From positions 116,065 to 159,672 of the forward strand of contig NZ_BLAE01000025.1 in NCBI RefSeq assembly GCF_009687865.1: a DNA stretch of 43,608 nt, given 5' to 3'. Numbering within the stretch: position 1 is the first letter of the stretch; the number at the start of each line of letters is the position of its first letter. The position numbers and the translations under genes are program-made. The notes beneath the pieces are model-generated. The model ran no database searches, had not been told where the DNA came from, and worked only from the letters and a program-made list of their open reading frames with translations. The stretch is from Acrocarpospora macrocephala. GTDB taxonomy: Bacteria > Actinomycetota > Actinomycetes > Streptosporangiales > Streptosporangiaceae. Of this stretch, positions 8,779-19,771 are shown in pieces.

Positions 8779-9902
8779 GTTGACCCATTGAAGTAGTGGA
8801 GCCAGGTCGCTGCAATGAACTTGCGGATGTCGGCCGGGATGTCGTGGAGGCCCGGATCGTGGTCACGGTCGGCCAGGAGGGCGAGGGCGGCGAGGATTTC
8901 GGCCTGGACCAGGTAGATGAACGATCCGACCGAGGCTCCGTGCAGGAAGTTCACGGCGTTGCCGTCGTTGAGGACGTAGAAGTAGTGGCCTGTGGTGGCG
9001 TGCCGGGTGACACTCGCGGTGACCGTGGCCCGGTCGTAGAGACCATCAAGCGCGTCGAGTTCGAGTTCGTCGTCGCTTGAGGTGACGCTGGCGATGTAGG
9101 CGCCGTTGCTGACGCGGGCAAAGTCGTCGGCACGTAGCGCGAGGTTCCCGGTCGCGCAGATCACCACCCCGGCCCCGGCGAGGGCTTGGGCTCGGCTGGT
9201 CGCGGTCCGGAATCCTTGGGACAAGGCTTGGGCCATCCGGACGGGGTCGGTGTCGTAGACGGTGACCTGGACGTGCTTGGCGTGCAGCATCCGGGCGATG
9301 GACGCGCCGACCTTCCCGAATCCGATCACGCAGGCGTGGCGACCGTGCAGGATGCCGCCGCGGCTGCGGATCAGTGCCTCGGTGGAGAACACCACGGACT
9401 GGCCGACCAGGTAGTCCTCGGGGTCCTTGAGCGGGCTGCGGGCCACGGTGAACACCGGGCAGGGCAGCTTGTCGTGCTCCAGATAGCGCTGCAGCCCGTT
9501 CTCGGTGTCCTCCACAACGCCCAGGAGTCGACCGGAGAAGTTGGCACAGATCTCCTCCAAGGCGGGAGCGAAGTAACCGCCGATGTCGAGCAGCACCAGG
9601 GCCTGACCCGCCGCACGGGATTCCAGGTAGGCGACGGCCTGCTCGGGATCCGCGAGCTGACGGCGGTCGAGCGCGTCGCAGCGGAGCATCCGGGTGACTT
9701 CCTTCATCGCCCCGGCGTCGATCGATTTGGGCTTCGGCAGCACGGCCGCGACCGCCGACAGGCGGGACACCGCGGCGACGAAGATGGGCCGCTCGGGCAG
9801 TAGATGGGTGATCAGGAGCGAACTGGGCTTGCGTGCGGGCTCGGTATGGGTGGTGACGCGCCGGAAGAACGCCTCGACCCGGGACCGTTCGAAATCCTCC
9901 AT
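8775..9902 (-). CDS. Adenosylhomocysteinase-like NAD-binding protein
   Basis: 375 residues, about 50-100 shorter than true S-adenosylhomocysteine hydrolase. A Rossmann fold with GFGKVG at 194-199 and the later CATGN resembles the AdoHcyase NAD domain. Upstream segments also align in style: LLDIGGYF with the DDGGDL region, GVVEDTENG with the GVSEETTTG substrate loop, and SPLKDPEDYLVG with the catalytic Lys/Asp segment. The C-terminal Lys-Tyr tail of AdoHcyase, which closes the NAD site of the neighbouring subunit, is absent. It may therefore act on a different nucleoside-like substrate; that is inference. I chose ATG 9902 because GGAGG lies 5 bases upstream; a start at 9914 or 9917 would add a few residues. 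It is coupled to the Nudix gene and divergent from an HTH/TPR regulator. Confidence 0.82.
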   Translation of the reverse strand: MEDFERSRVEAFFRRVTTHTEPARKPSSLLITHLLPERPIFVAAVSRLSAVAAVLPKPKSIDAGAMKEVTRMLRCDALDRRQLADPEQAVAYLESRAAGQALVLLDIGGYFAPALEEICANFSGRLLGVVEDTENGLQRYLEHDKLPCPVFTVARSPLKDPEDYLVGQSVVFSTEALIRSRGGILHGRHACVIGFGKVGASIARMLHAKHVQVTVYDTDPVRMAQALSQGFRTATSRAQALAGAGVVICATGNLALRADDFARVSNGAYIASVTSSDDELELDALDGLYDRATVTASVTRHATTGHYFYVLNDGNAVNFLHGASVGSFIYLVQAEILAALALLADRDHDPGLHDIPADIRKFIAATWLHYFNGST

Positions 9903-10100
9903 GGGGGCCTCCATCAAATATGGGGAGATCCTCAGATCACGTCGCCGAGAGCGATAGGCGCAGATGGAGGGGCATGTGGGTACGTGCGCCGCTCATGCGA
10001 GGCTTGCGCCTTCTTGTGTGGTTGATGACGGGCAGGCGAAGTGCGCTTACCGTGAAGTTCGGGCTGAGCCGTCCCGTCCCGAACGGCGAAGGGGCCGCAG

Positions 10101-11450
10101 GTGAACAAGCCGGTCACCAACCAGGGCCTGGAAGACCTCCTGGCCGAGGCCGCCTACGACCGATCCCACGCTGCGTTCGCCCGCCAGGTCAACGCCGCCG
10201 GTGCCCGGGACCACGGCCTGATCCTCAGGTATGACGGCGCCTCCGTCTACTGGTGGCTACGCGGCCGCCGCCCCGAGCAGCCGGGTCCCGAACTCATCGC
10301 CACAGTGCTGTCGGCGCGGCTGCACCGGCAGGTGAACGTCGCCGAACTCGGCTTCGCCGGCCGTGACGGCGAGCGCGACGGGCTGCTATTCCCAGCCACC
10401 GTGCCCGAAGCCGTTGAGACCGCGTCGGCGCTCTGGCGGCGGTTCGGACGGCGGGGACGTCCAGCGACCGTTGCACCGTTCGTCACCGCGGCGGCGATCG
10501 AGACCGGGTGGCGTTGGCACTTCGACCCACCCGATTCCAGCATCGCCCGCGCAGCCGGACGGCGGGTCACCGGCATGGACGTCGAAATGCTGCGCGGCTG
10601 CTTCGACCAGTTCCTCGAACTCGACCGGCGGCACGGCGGCGGCCACGCTCGAACCTTCCTTGCCGACTTCCTCACCCGCGACGTCGCCCCGCTCCTGCGC
10701 GGCTCTTACACCGACCCCGTCGGCCGGGACTTGTTCGCTGTAGCCGCCGAGCTGACCGGGATGGCCGGGTTCATGTCCTACGACATCTCCGAACAGGGAG
10801 CTGCGCAGCGCGCCTTCATTCAGGCGCTGCGGCTGTCGAAGGCGTCCGGCGACCGGACCTACGGCGCGCACATCCTGGCCAACCTTGCCACCCAGGCCGT
10901 CTTCCTCGACCTGCCCGGCGAAGCCGTCCGGCTCGCCCGCGCCGCGATCGACGGGGCGGGCCGCCGCCCTGTGGCCTCCGTCTCCGCCCGGCTCCTCAGC
11001 AGCCAGGCCACCGCCCATGCCGTCGCCGGGGACCTGCAAGCGTTCCGGACCGCTATCGGCAAGGCCGAGCACGCGCTGAACCGCGCGGACGAGACTGGCC
11101 CGTCCTGGGCGGGCTACTTCAGCCCCGCCCATCTCGCGGGCAGCGCGATGCGATCGCTACTCGACCTCGGCCGCCCTGAGGAAGCGCTCACCTTCCGAGA
11201 GCAGGTCATGGATCTGGCACCCGGCAATGCCCGTACCCGAGCCCTGCACACCGCACTCACCGCCACCGCCTACGCCCGCGCCGGACACGTCGACGCCGCT
11301 GCGCACCTCGCCCTAGAAGCGCTCGCTCTCGCCCAGCGGATTCGCTCCGAGCGCGTCCAGGCCCGGATCACCCTGCTGGCCTCCACGCTCGCCCCCCACC
11401 GGCCGGTACCCGAGGTCGCAGCCTTTCTCGAACAGGCGGTGGGCCCTTGA
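10101..11450 (+). CDS. HTH regulator with C-terminal TPR-like helical repeats
   Basis: 449 residues. The N-terminal 90 residues (SHAAFARQVN, LRYDGASVYWWLRGRRPEQPG, PELIATVLSARL) resemble the XRE-like DNA-binding domain found in large actinobacterial families of TPR-containing regulators. The rest (about 180-445) is an all-helical array rich in Ala/Leu/Arg, with TPR-like units such as GAHILANLATQAVFLDLPGEA and RALHTALTATAYARAGHVDA. The helical array probably senses a ligand or peptide. The GTG start has GAAGGGG 6 bases upstream. It diverges from the AdoHcyase-like/Nudix pair across a 198-bp intergenic region and most likely controls it; no clear operator palindrome was found there. A second Nudix gene follows after 64 bases in the same direction. 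Confidence 0.83.
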   Translation: MNKPVTNQGLEDLLAEAAYDRSHAAFARQVNAAGARDHGLILRYDGASVYWWLRGRRPEQPGPELIATVLSARLHRQVNVAELGFAGRDGERDGLLFPATVPEAVETASALWRRFGRRGRPATVAPFVTAAAIETGWRWHFDPPDSSIARAAGRRVTGMDVEMLRGCFDQFLELDRRHGGGHARTFLADFLTRDVAPLLRGSYTDPVGRDLFAVAAELTGMAGFMSYDISEQGAAQRAFIQALRLSKASGDRTYGAHILANLATQAVFLDLPGEAVRLARAAIDGAGRRPVASVSARLLSSQATAHAVAGDLQAFRTAIGKAEHALNRADETGPSWAGYFSPAHLAGSAMRSLLDLGRPEEALTFREQVMDLAPGNARTRALHTALTATAYARAGHVDAAAHLALEALALAQRIRSERVQARITLLASTLAPHRPVPEVAAFLEQAVGP

Positions 11451-11514
11451 TGAGCCAGGGACAGAGATTTCCGACCGCTCTCGCGCACCACTGTGCTGGA
11501 GTAGCGTCAAGGGG

Positions 11515-11994
11515 GTGGTAGCGCCGTATCTGGAACCCAAAGACTGGTACCCCACCCTTCCGACTGCCTATGTGTCGGCGATTGTCCTGCTCACCGACGA
11601 GCGCGATCGAGTCCTGCTGGTCAAGCCCAACTACCGGGACTATTGGGCGCTGCCAGGGGGCATTCTCGACCCTGGCGAGCTGCCCCATGAGTGCGCCGAG
11701 CGCGAGGTCGTCGAGGAGACCGGCCTGAAGATCGAGGCCCGGGCCCTGCTGGTCGTGGACTTCGCGCCGCCGCTGGGTGATCGCCCCAAACCAATGATCA
11801 ACTTTCTGTTCGATGGCGGCCTTGTCGCTGACCCCGGCCTGATCCGGTTGCAGAGCGACGAACTCGACGGCTTCGATTTCTTCAGCTGGAAGGAAGCCGC
11901 CGACCGACTGCCCGACTTCACCGCCGCCCGCATCCCCGCCGCCCGCGAGGCCCGCCTGGCCGGTCGCACCATCTACCTGCCCGCCACTCGCTAA
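11515..11994 (+). CDS. Nudix hydrolase with a complete Nudix box
   Basis: 159 residues. The catalytic motif matches GX5EX7REUXEEXGU at every fixed position (GILDPGELPHECAEREVVEE, then TGL), so it should be an active Mg2+-dependent pyrophosphohydrolase of an X-linked nucleoside diphosphate. Its substrate, ADP-ribose-like or an oxidised dNTP, cannot be told from sequence. The GTG start has no real Shine-Dalgarno, but TAGCGT at 11502-11507 lies 7 bases upstream, consistent with a leaderless transcript of its own. It is co-oriented with the HTH/TPR regulator gene and may belong to the same accessory island as the other Nudix gene, although the two proteins are not close relatives. After its stop there is only repeat-bearing intergenic DNA. 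Confidence 0.9.
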   Translation: MVAPYLEPKDWYPTLPTAYVSAIVLLTDERDRVLLVKPNYRDYWALPGGILDPGELPHECAEREVVEETGLKIEARALLVVDFAPPLGDRPKPMINFLFDGGLVADPGLIRLQSDELDGFDFFSWKEAADRLPDFTAARIPAAREARLAGRTIYLPATR

Positions 11995-12129
11995 GCGGTC
12001 CGCACCCGCAAGTACGGGACGAGCGACTCGCGCCGTCCTCCAAAGCCGAAGGAAAATTCGGCCACGCACGGAACTAGCAGGTCAGCCAAGGACGACCGAC
12101 CGGCCCCAAAATGACTTGTCCCCATGGAT

Positions 12130-12330
12130 GGGTGGGAGAACCACGGTGTCGTAGCGGTCGTTCCGTGCGGGTGACCACGGCGCTGGCGGGGACGGGCGGA
12201 GCCCGAAGGAAAACAAAGGGCTGGGTGGGTGGGAGAACCACCCCGATCAAGCTGCCGCCTCATGCGGGCGACCACGGATGACGGGGGCGGGCGGAGCCCC
12301 CGGGAAATCAAAGGAATGGGTGGGAGAACG
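12130..12330 (+). repeat. Tandem copies of a roughly 91-97-bp dispersed repeat
   Basis: GGGTGGGAGAACCAC begins at 12130 and 12227, and a shortened copy (GGGTGGGAGAAC) at 12318, giving periods of 97 and 91 bases. Each full unit also contains TGCGGG-GACCACGG, GGGCGGAGCCC and an AATCAAAGG/AACAAAGGG segment in the same order. Related pieces occur at 1-27, 7971-8078 and, inverted, 43373-43440. The distribution between genes is that of a REP-like genomic repeat; the copies are seen directly, the biological role is not. Confidence 0.75.
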
Positions 12331-12333
12331 GCC

Positions 12334-12366
12334 TTGTGCTCGCCCCCGTCGTGGGGACGAGCACAA
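12334..12366 (-). terminator. Hairpin downstream of gatB
   Basis: TTGTGCTCG pairs with CGAGCACAA (9 bp). One C/A mismatch follows, then CCCC pairs with GGGG around a 5-base loop. It begins 6 bases past the gatB stop on the minus strand. There is no U-tract, as is usual in high-GC actinobacteria. Confidence 0.7.
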
Positions 12367-12371
12367 CGGGG

Positions 12372-13874
12372 TTACTCCGTTACGCCGAGTTTGTCGAGGA
12401 TTAGTTGGCGGGCTCGGCCGGCGTCGGCTTTGCCGCGGCTGGCCTTCATGACGCCGCCGACCAGGGCGCCTACGGCTGCGATCTTGCCGCCGCGGATTTT
12501 GTCGGCCGCGTCGGTGTTGGCGGCGATGACCTGGTCGATGATCGTGGAGAGTTCGCCGTCGTCGTTGACGATCTGCAGGCCGCGGGCCGCGACCACGTCG
12601 TCAGGGGAGCCCTCTCCGGCCAGGACCCCTTCCAGCACCTGTCGGGCGAGCTTGTCGTTGAGCGCGCCTGACGCGACCAGTTCGGTCACCCGGGCGATCT
12701 GGGCGGGCGTGATCGGCAGTTCGGCCAGTGACGTGCCGGCCTCGTTGGCGCGGCGGGCCAGTTCGCCCATCCACCACTTGCGGGCGTCCGCCGCCGGAGC
12801 CCCGGCCGCCACCGTCGCCTCGACCAGGCCGAACGCGTCGGCGTTGTGCATGGCGGCCATGTCCAGGTCGGACACCCCCCATTCGGCCTGCAGCCGGCGA
12901 CGCCGTACCGACGGGAGTTCGGGCAGTTCGGCCTTGAGGCGGGCCACCCACGCGGGGTCGGGCTCGATCGGCACCAGGTCGGGCTCGGGGAAGTAGCGGT
13001 AGTCCTGCGCCTCCTCCTTGGAGCGCCCGGAGGTGGTCAGGCCGGTGTCCTCGTGGAAGTGCCGCGTCTCCTGGATGATCCGCCCGCCGTCCGCGAGAAT
13101 CGCGGCCTGCCGCTCGATCTCACTGCGAACCGACCGCTCGACGCTGCGCAGCGAGTTGACGTTCTTGGTCTCGGTCCTGGTCCCCCACTCGGAGGAGCCG
13201 CGCGGCATCAGCGAGACGTTGACGTCGCACCGCATCGATCCTTCCTCCATCCGCACGTCGGACACGCCCAGCGACCGCATGACCTCACGCAACTCGGTCG
13301 CGTACGCCCGCGCGACCTCCGGCGCGAGCCGGTCCGTCCCCGGAATGGGCTTGGTCACGATCTCGACCAGCGGGATCCCGGCCCGGTTGTAGTCGACGAT
13401 CGAGTAGTCCGCGCCCTGGATCCGCCCGGTCGCGCCCCCCACATGGGTGGACTTGCCGGTGTCCTCCTCCAGGTGCACCCGCTCGATCTCGATCCGGACC
13501 GTCTTCCCGTCCACCTCGACATCCAGATACCCGTCAAAGCACAACGGCTCGTCATACTGACTGATCTGGTAGTTCTTCGGCATGTCCGGGTAGAAGTAGT
13601 TCTTCCGCGCGAACCTGCACCAGCCGGCGATCGAGCAGTTCAGCGCCAGCCCGATCCGGATCGTGGACTCGATCGCGGTCTCGTTGGCCGTCGGCAGCGA
13701 GCCGGGCAGCGCCAGGCAGACCGGGCAGACGTGCGTGTTCGGCGGCGCGCCGAAGGTGGTCGGGCACCCGCAGAACATCTTCGACGCGGTGCCCAGCTCC
13801 ACGTGCGTCTCCAGCCCGAGCACCGGCTCGAACTGCGCCAGCGCCTCGTCGTACGGCATCAGCGTCTCGGTCAC
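12372..13874 (-). CDS. gatB: Aspartyl/glutamyl-tRNA(Asn/Gln) amidotransferase subunit B
   Basis: 500 residues, the normal length. GatB binds misacylated Glu-tRNA(Gln) or Asp-tRNA(Asn), activates the carboxylate with ATP and receives ammonia from GatA. Diagnostic segments are [53 protein letters not shown] and [13 protein letters not shown]-like text. The C-terminal YqeY/tail domain is present. The GTG start at 13874 overlaps the gatA stop (GTGA), with AAGGAGG 10 bases upstream. The longer frame that runs into gatA was rejected because the GatB fold starts here. It is the last gene of gatCAB and is followed by a hairpin terminator. Confidence 0.97.
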   Translation of the reverse strand: MTETLMPYDEALAQFEPVLGLETHVELGTASKMFCGCPTTFGAPPNTHVCPVCLALPGSLPTANETAIESTIRIGLALNCSIAGWCRFARKNYFYPDMPKNYQISQYDEPLCFDGYLDVEVDGKTVRIEIERVHLEEDTGKSTHVGGATGRIQGADYSIVDYNRAGIPLVEIVTKPIPGTDRLAPEVARAYATELREVMRSLGVSDVRMEEGSMRCDVNVSLMPRGSSEWGTRTETKNVNSLRSVERSVRSEIERQAAILADGGRIIQETRHFHEDTGLTTSGRSKEEAQDYRYFPEPDLVPIEPDPAWVARLKAELPELPSVRRRRLQAEWGVSDLDMAAMHNADAFGLVEATVAAGAPAADARKWWMGELARRANEAGTSLAELPITPAQIARVTELVASGALNDKLARQVLEGVLAGEGSPDDVVAARGLQIVNDDGELSTIIDQVIAANTDAADKIRGGKIAAVGALVGGVMKASRGKADAGRARQLILDKLGVTE

Positions 13875-15361
13875 AGTGCCGGAGCCTCCTTCAGCAGCGG
13901 ACCGCCCCAGCGGTCCTCGAACGCCTTCTCGACAGCGGCGCCGACGCGGTAGCAGCGGTCGTCGCCCAGGACCGGGGCCATGATCTGCAGGCCCACCGGC
14001 AGGCCGTCCTCGTCGGCGAGGCCGCAGGGCACGGAGATGGCCGCGTTGCCCGCCAGGTTGGACGGGATCGTGCACAGGTCGGCGAGGTACATGGCCATCG
14101 GGTCGTCGGCGCGCTCGCCGATCGGGAACGCCGTGGTCGGGGTGGTCGGCGAGACGAGCACGTCCACCTGGTGGAACGCGGCGTCGAAGTCGCGGGAGAT
14201 GAGCGTGCGCACCTTCTGGGCCGAGCCGTAGTAGGCGTCGTAGTAGCCGCTGGACAGCGCGTACGTCCCCAGCATGATCCGCCGCTTGACCTCGGGGCCG
14301 AATCCGGCGGCCCGGGTGAGCGCCATGACCTCTTCGGCGCTGCGCGTGCCGTCGTCGCCCACCCGGAGCCCGTAGCGCATGGCGTCGAAGCGGGCCAGGT
14401 TGGAGGAGCACTCGGAGGGCGCGATCAGGTAGTACGCCGGCAGCGCGTACGCGAACGACGGGCAGGACACCTCGACGACCTTGGCGCCGAGCGATTCCAG
14501 CAGGTCGACGGCCTCCTGGAAGCGGGCCAGCACGCCGGGCTGGTAGCCGTCGCCGCCGAACTCCTTGACCACGCCGACGCGCAGCCCTTCCACCGACGCC
14601 TGCCGGGCCGCCTCCACCACGGGGGGGACGGGCTGGGCGATCGAGGTGGAGTCCATCGGGTCATGCCCGGAGAAGGCCTCGTGCAGCAGAGCCGCATCCA
14701 GGACGTTGCGGGCGAACGGCCCGGGCGTGTCCAGCGAGGACGCGAACGCGATCAGCCCATACCTGGACGAGCCACCATATGTCGGCTTCATACCCACGAT
14801 GCCGGTCACGGCGGCGGGCTGCCGGATCGACCCGCCCGTGTCGGTCCCGGTGCTCAGCGGCGCCTCGTAGGCCGCCACCGACGCGGACGCGCCGCCGGAC
14901 GATCCTCCGGGAATCCTGGTCAGATCCCACGGGTTATGAGTCGGCCCGTAGGCGGAGTTCTCGGTGGAGGAGCCCATCGCGAACTCGTCCAGGTTGGTCT
15001 TCCCGAGAATGACCAGACCGGCTTCGCGCAGCCGCCGGGTCACCGTCGCGTCATACGGCGGGCGCCACCCTTCGAGGATCTTGGATCCCGCCGTGGTCGG
15101 CATGTCGGCGGTGGTGAACACGTCCTTGTGCGCGATCGGCACCCCGGCCAGCGGCCCGAGGGGCTCCCCGGCCGCCCGCCGCCCGTCCACCGCGCGCGCC
15201 TGGGCGAGCACCGCGTCGGGGTCGACGTGCAGGAACGCGTGGACCTTGGGCTCGACCTCGGCGATCCGGTCCAGGTGGGCCTGGGCGACCTCGACGGCCG
15301 AGGCCTCCCCGGTGGCGATCAACCGGCCGAGCTCCGCCGCCGTGCGGTGGATGAGGCTCAC
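13871..15361 (-). CDS. gatA: Aspartyl/glutamyl-tRNA(Asn/Gln) amidotransferase subunit A
   Basis: 496 residues, an amidase-signature glutaminase that releases ammonia from glutamine and channels it to GatB. The Ser-cis-Ser-Lys triad is in place: Lys79 in [10 protein letters not shown], Ser154 in [12 protein letters not shown] and Ser178 in [14 protein letters not shown]. Tail segments such as [13 protein letters not shown] are typical of the family. The GTG start at 15361 overlaps the gatC stop, and its own stop overlaps the gatB start, so the three subunits are made in a coupled way. The presence of GatCAB implies that at least one of tRNA(Gln) and tRNA(Asn) is charged indirectly in this organism. 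Confidence 0.97.
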   Translation of the reverse strand: MSLIHRTAAELGRLIATGEASAVEVAQAHLDRIAEVEPKVHAFLHVDPDAVLAQARAVDGRRAAGEPLGPLAGVPIAHKDVFTTADMPTTAGSKILEGWRPPYDATVTRRLREAGLVILGKTNLDEFAMGSSTENSAYGPTHNPWDLTRIPGGSSGGASASVAAYEAPLSTGTDTGGSIRQPAAVTGIVGMKPTYGGSSRYGLIAFASSLDTPGPFARNVLDAALLHEAFSGHDPMDSTSIAQPVPPVVEAARQASVEGLRVGVVKEFGGDGYQPGVLARFQEAVDLLESLGAKVVEVSCPSFAYALPAYYLIAPSECSSNLARFDAMRYGLRVGDDGTRSAEEVMALTRAAGFGPEVKRRIMLGTYALSSGYYDAYYGSAQKVRTLISRDFDAAFHQVDVLVSPTTPTTAFPIGERADDPMAMYLADLCTIPSNLAGNAAISVPCGLADEDGLPVGLQIMAPVLGDDRCYRVGAAVEKAFEDRWGGPLLKEAPAL

Positions 15362-15657
15362 GCTTCCTCCCCGAGGATCCTGGGCACCCGGAAACGATCG
15401 TCCTCGACGGCCGGCGCGCCGGACAGCGCCTGCTGCGGCGTCAGGCTGGGCCGCACCTCGTCGGGACGGAACACGTTGGTGAGCGGGAGCGCGTGCGAGG
15501 ACGGCGGGATGTCGTCGGCGGCGACCTCGGCGACGCGGGCGACCGCGCCGACGATCTGGTCGAGCTGGGCGGCGAAGTGGTCGAGTTCCTCGTCGGCCAG
15601 CGCCAGCCGGGACAGCCGGGCGAGGTGAGCGACCTCATCGCGGGTTATGGCGGACAT
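15358..15657 (-). CDS. gatC: Aspartyl/glutamyl-tRNA(Asn/Gln) amidotransferase subunit C
   Basis: 99 residues. This small subunit wraps around the GatA-GatB interface and stabilises the complex. The family pattern is visible: [20 protein letters not shown] at the start, a long helix to [10 protein letters not shown], then [19 protein letters not shown] and the closing [10 protein letters not shown]. It is the first gene of the gatCAB operon, read leftward, and is separated from the GGDEF-EAL gene by only 83 bases. No strong ribosome-binding site is seen before the ATG. Confidence 0.95.
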   Translation of the reverse strand: MSAITRDEVAHLARLSRLALADEELDHFAAQLDQIVGAVARVAEVAADDIPPSSHALPLTNVFRPDEVRPSLTPQQALSGAPAVEDDRFRVPRILGEEA

Positions 15658-15740
15658 GAGTCTCGAACCCGTTTCTGAATGGACGTGTGGACAACAGCCA
15701 TCCTAGGGGCGCGGCTCAGGCACTCGCTTCTCGCTTTCGC

Positions 15741-17843
15741 TCAGGCTGAGCTGTCCATTGCCAGTTCGGAGTTGTGAAGGGGCAGCCGCAGCCGGGCGCG
15801 GAGCCAGACGCCCGCTTCAGTGGCGGGCATCGGTTCGGCGAGCCACCAGCCTTGGCCCGCGTCACAGCCCATGGCCCGAAGCTGGGCGGCGATCTCCGCG
15901 GATTCGACCCCTTCGGCGACCGCGCGCAGGCCGAGCGAGCGCACCAGGTCGATGATCGACCGCACGATCCTCTCGTCATCCGGCGATTCACCGATTTTTC
16001 GCACGAAAGAGGCGTCTATCTTGACTTCGTCGACCTGGAGGCGCTGGAGCCGTACCAGGGTGGAGTAGCCCGTGCCGAAATCGTCCAGGGCCAGCGGGAC
16101 GCCGAGGGCGGCCAGGGTGCGGATGGTGTCGGCGGAGTAGGCCTGGTCGGTCATCAGGATGCGTTCGGTGACCTCCAGGTGGATCGCGTTCGGCGGGAGC
16201 GCCAGCCGGGCCAGACCGGCCGAGAGCTGGTCGGGAAGCCCGGAGTCGAGCAGGTCGCGGGCGGAGACGTTGACCGAGACGGGCACCGGCAGGCCGTCGT
16301 GCCACCAGCGGGCCGCCTGGTCGAGGGCCTTGTCGATGACGTGCTGGGTGAGCTCGCGCATCAGGTAGGACTGCTCGGCCAGCGGGATGAACTCGACCGG
16401 CGAGATCGGGCCGCGCACCGGGTGCCACCAGCGCAGCAGCGCCTCGACGCCCTCGACCCGACCGTCCTCCAGGGAGACCTTCGGCTGGTAGTGCAGGTCC
16501 AGCTCGTCCCGGTCGATCGCCCGGCGCAGATCGCCGAGCAGGCTCAGGCGCTCCGGCGAGTTCCGGTCCCGCTCGGCCACGTAGAACTCCACCCCGGTAC
16601 GGCCTTCCTTGGCCATGTACATCGCCACGTCGGAACGCTGGAGCAGCAGTTCGAAGTCGGGCGCGTGATCGGGGTAGAGCGCGATGCCGATGGACGCGTC
16701 CAGGTCGAAGGTCATGCCCTCCAGGCGTACCGGCTCGGTGAGCGCGACCCGCAGGCGGGAGGCGACCTCCTTGGCGGCGTGGCCGTCGCGGATGGAGGGC
16801 AGCAGGACCGCGAACTCGTCGCCGCCGAGGCGGGCGACCACGTCGCCGGGGCGCACGCTGTGGGTGAGGCGGTGCGCGACGATCTGGAGCAGCAGGTCGC
16901 CGACCGGGTGGCCGAGGGTGTCGTTGACCTCCTTGAACCGGTCGAGGTCGAGCAGGAAGAGGCCGACCCGCTCGTGCTCCCTGGCCTCGACCAGGGCTTC
17001 CTCGGTGCGCAGGATCAGCATCTTGCGGTTGGGCAGGCCGGTCAGGCTGTCGTGCATGGCCTGGTGGTCGCGGCGCATGGAGAGCGTGGCGGTGAAGTAG
17101 ACGGCCGCCAGCGGGGCCACGAACAGGGGCACCAGGCCGGTGGAGTGTTCCATCACGACCACCACGAGCGGGGCCAGGCCGAGCAGCGCGCCGTAGACGA
17201 GGGCTTGCGGGCCGATTGAGGCCTTGATCACCCGGATAATCGATTTGCGTTCGTGCAGGGCGACCGCGCTGCAGACGAGCAGGCCCCGCACCGTGAAGTA
17301 CGCGAGCCCCGCCAGCGCGATGGACGGCATGTCGGTGCCCTCGGGGGTCCAGGTGTCGAGGGGGCGCGGATGGATGCCGAACGCGCCGAAGACGACGGCG
17401 GAAGCCGTACAGGCCAGGGTTATCTGGGCGATGTTGAAGGCGATGCGGTGCCAGGAGCGGCGATGGACCAGGCCGCTGACGACCACCGCGACCGCCTGCA
17501 CCAGCACGGCCGCGGACAGGCCGTGGTGCATGAGGACGGCGAAGGTGAACAGCGTCGAGGTGGGCGTGCCGCCGACGATCGCGGAGGAGCTGACCATGAC
17601 CGGGCGCAGCTCGCCCAGGACCACCAGCACGACCAGGATCCAGAACAGCGCGGTCCCCGCGAGCTGGGTGAACTCGCCCAAGCCCAGCCGGATCTGCGTG
17701 ACGACCAGCGCCGTGAGACCGATCGTGATCACCGCGGTGAAGTACATCCACAGGGGTGAGCCGAGGCGCGGTCCGGTGTCCCGCGTGTCGGCCGGATCCG
17801 CCATCTCATGGCATGGCGAGAGATGGCGCGCAATTGCTGTCAT
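15741..17843 (-). CDS. Membrane GGDEF-EAL protein for cyclic di-GMP turnover
   Basis: 700 residues from ATG 17843. Residues 25-235 are a multi-helix membrane domain without a recognisable ligand fold. A GGDEF domain follows with the intact catalytic motif RLGGDEFAVLLPS (about 336-348). The EAL domain has the signature EALLRWWHP (about 463) and the metal site LALDDFGTGYS (about 584). Both activities could be live: diguanylate cyclase making c-di-GMP and phosphodiesterase opening it to pGpG. In filamentous actinobacteria c-di-GMP controls development. A TTG at 17861 and an ATG at 17804 are alternative starts; G-rich sequence upstream favours 17843. It lies upstream of gatC in the same direction, a neighbourhood also familiar from Streptomyces, but is separately functional. 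Confidence 0.9.
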   Translation of the reverse strand: MTAIARHLSPCHEMADPADTRDTGPRLGSPLWMYFTAVITIGLTALVVTQIRLGLGEFTQLAGTALFWILVVLVVLGELRPVMVSSSAIVGGTPTSTLFTFAVLMHHGLSAAVLVQAVAVVVSGLVHRRSWHRIAFNIAQITLACTASAVVFGAFGIHPRPLDTWTPEGTDMPSIALAGLAYFTVRGLLVCSAVALHERKSIIRVIKASIGPQALVYGALLGLAPLVVVVMEHSTGLVPLFVAPLAAVYFTATLSMRRDHQAMHDSLTGLPNRKMLILRTEEALVEAREHERVGLFLLDLDRFKEVNDTLGHPVGDLLLQIVAHRLTHSVRPGDVVARLGGDEFAVLLPSIRDGHAAKEVASRLRVALTEPVRLEGMTFDLDASIGIALYPDHAPDFELLLQRSDVAMYMAKEGRTGVEFYVAERDRNSPERLSLLGDLRRAIDRDELDLHYQPKVSLEDGRVEGVEALLRWWHPVRGPISPVEFIPLAEQSYLMRELTQHVIDKALDQAARWWHDGLPVPVSVNVSARDLLDSGLPDQLSAGLARLALPPNAIHLEVTERILMTDQAYSADTIRTLAALGVPLALDDFGTGYSTLVRLQRLQVDEVKIDASFVRKIGESPDDERIVRSIIDLVRSLGLRAVAEGVESAEIAAQLRAMGCDAGQGWWLAEPMPATEAGVWLRARLRLPLHNSELAMDSSA

Positions 17844-18052
17844 CGGCAAGAAACCCCCCAAGAGGTCACTATGGGAGGGTACGGCCTCTGGGCCACTTCG
17901 CGAAACCGGTTGGGCACGTTCCGTTACTGGATATTTCGTGGCTTCTCGGCATCTGGGCTCTTGGGGGTGAAAGTTTCAGATGACCGGATACCTGTTTCGA
18001 GCGCGTTGCCAGGGGGTTTCAAGTTGGACCTCCAGCCATATTGCCTTGAGGC

Positions 18053-19533
<1,481 letters not shown>

Positions 19534-19572
19534 CGTCCCTCCCGCGGCTGGTACGCCTGAGCGCGACCGCCC

Positions 19573-19621
19573 CCAGAGGCCACCCGGCCCCGCCACCAAC
19601 TCGGCGCCGGGTGGCCTCTGG
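19573..19621 (+). terminator. Strong hairpin terminator after the cellulase gene
   Basis: CCAGAGGCCACCCGG pairs perfectly with CCGGGTGGCCTCTGG over 15 bp, around a 19-base loop. It starts 40 bases after the stop codon and has no U-tract. Confidence 0.85.
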
Positions 19622-19771
19622 CCGTCTCCCCGCTTCGTCTCCCGGACGAGGGCACGCTGGTGCCTATGAACGCAGCCGGGTTGGTACGGAGCCGGTGAAC
19701 GCCTGATGGCAGGTTGATCACGGAATCGGCTCGGCGCGAACGAACCCCACCCCTTCCGCATCTCCTGAAAT

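Larger units (their letters stand above)
11995..12371. other. 377-bp intergenic region between convergent genes
   Basis: No gene is seen. The left 130 bases carry nothing recognisable, the middle is the tandem repeat at 12130-12330, and the right end is the gatB terminator hairpin at 12334-12366. Confidence 0.6.

Noticed and set aside
12372-14411. A longer GatB (679 codons) extending into gatA
   Set aside because: The additional N-terminal part is an antiparallel-frame reading of gatA; the GatB fold starts at the GTG at 13874 that overlaps the gatA stop.
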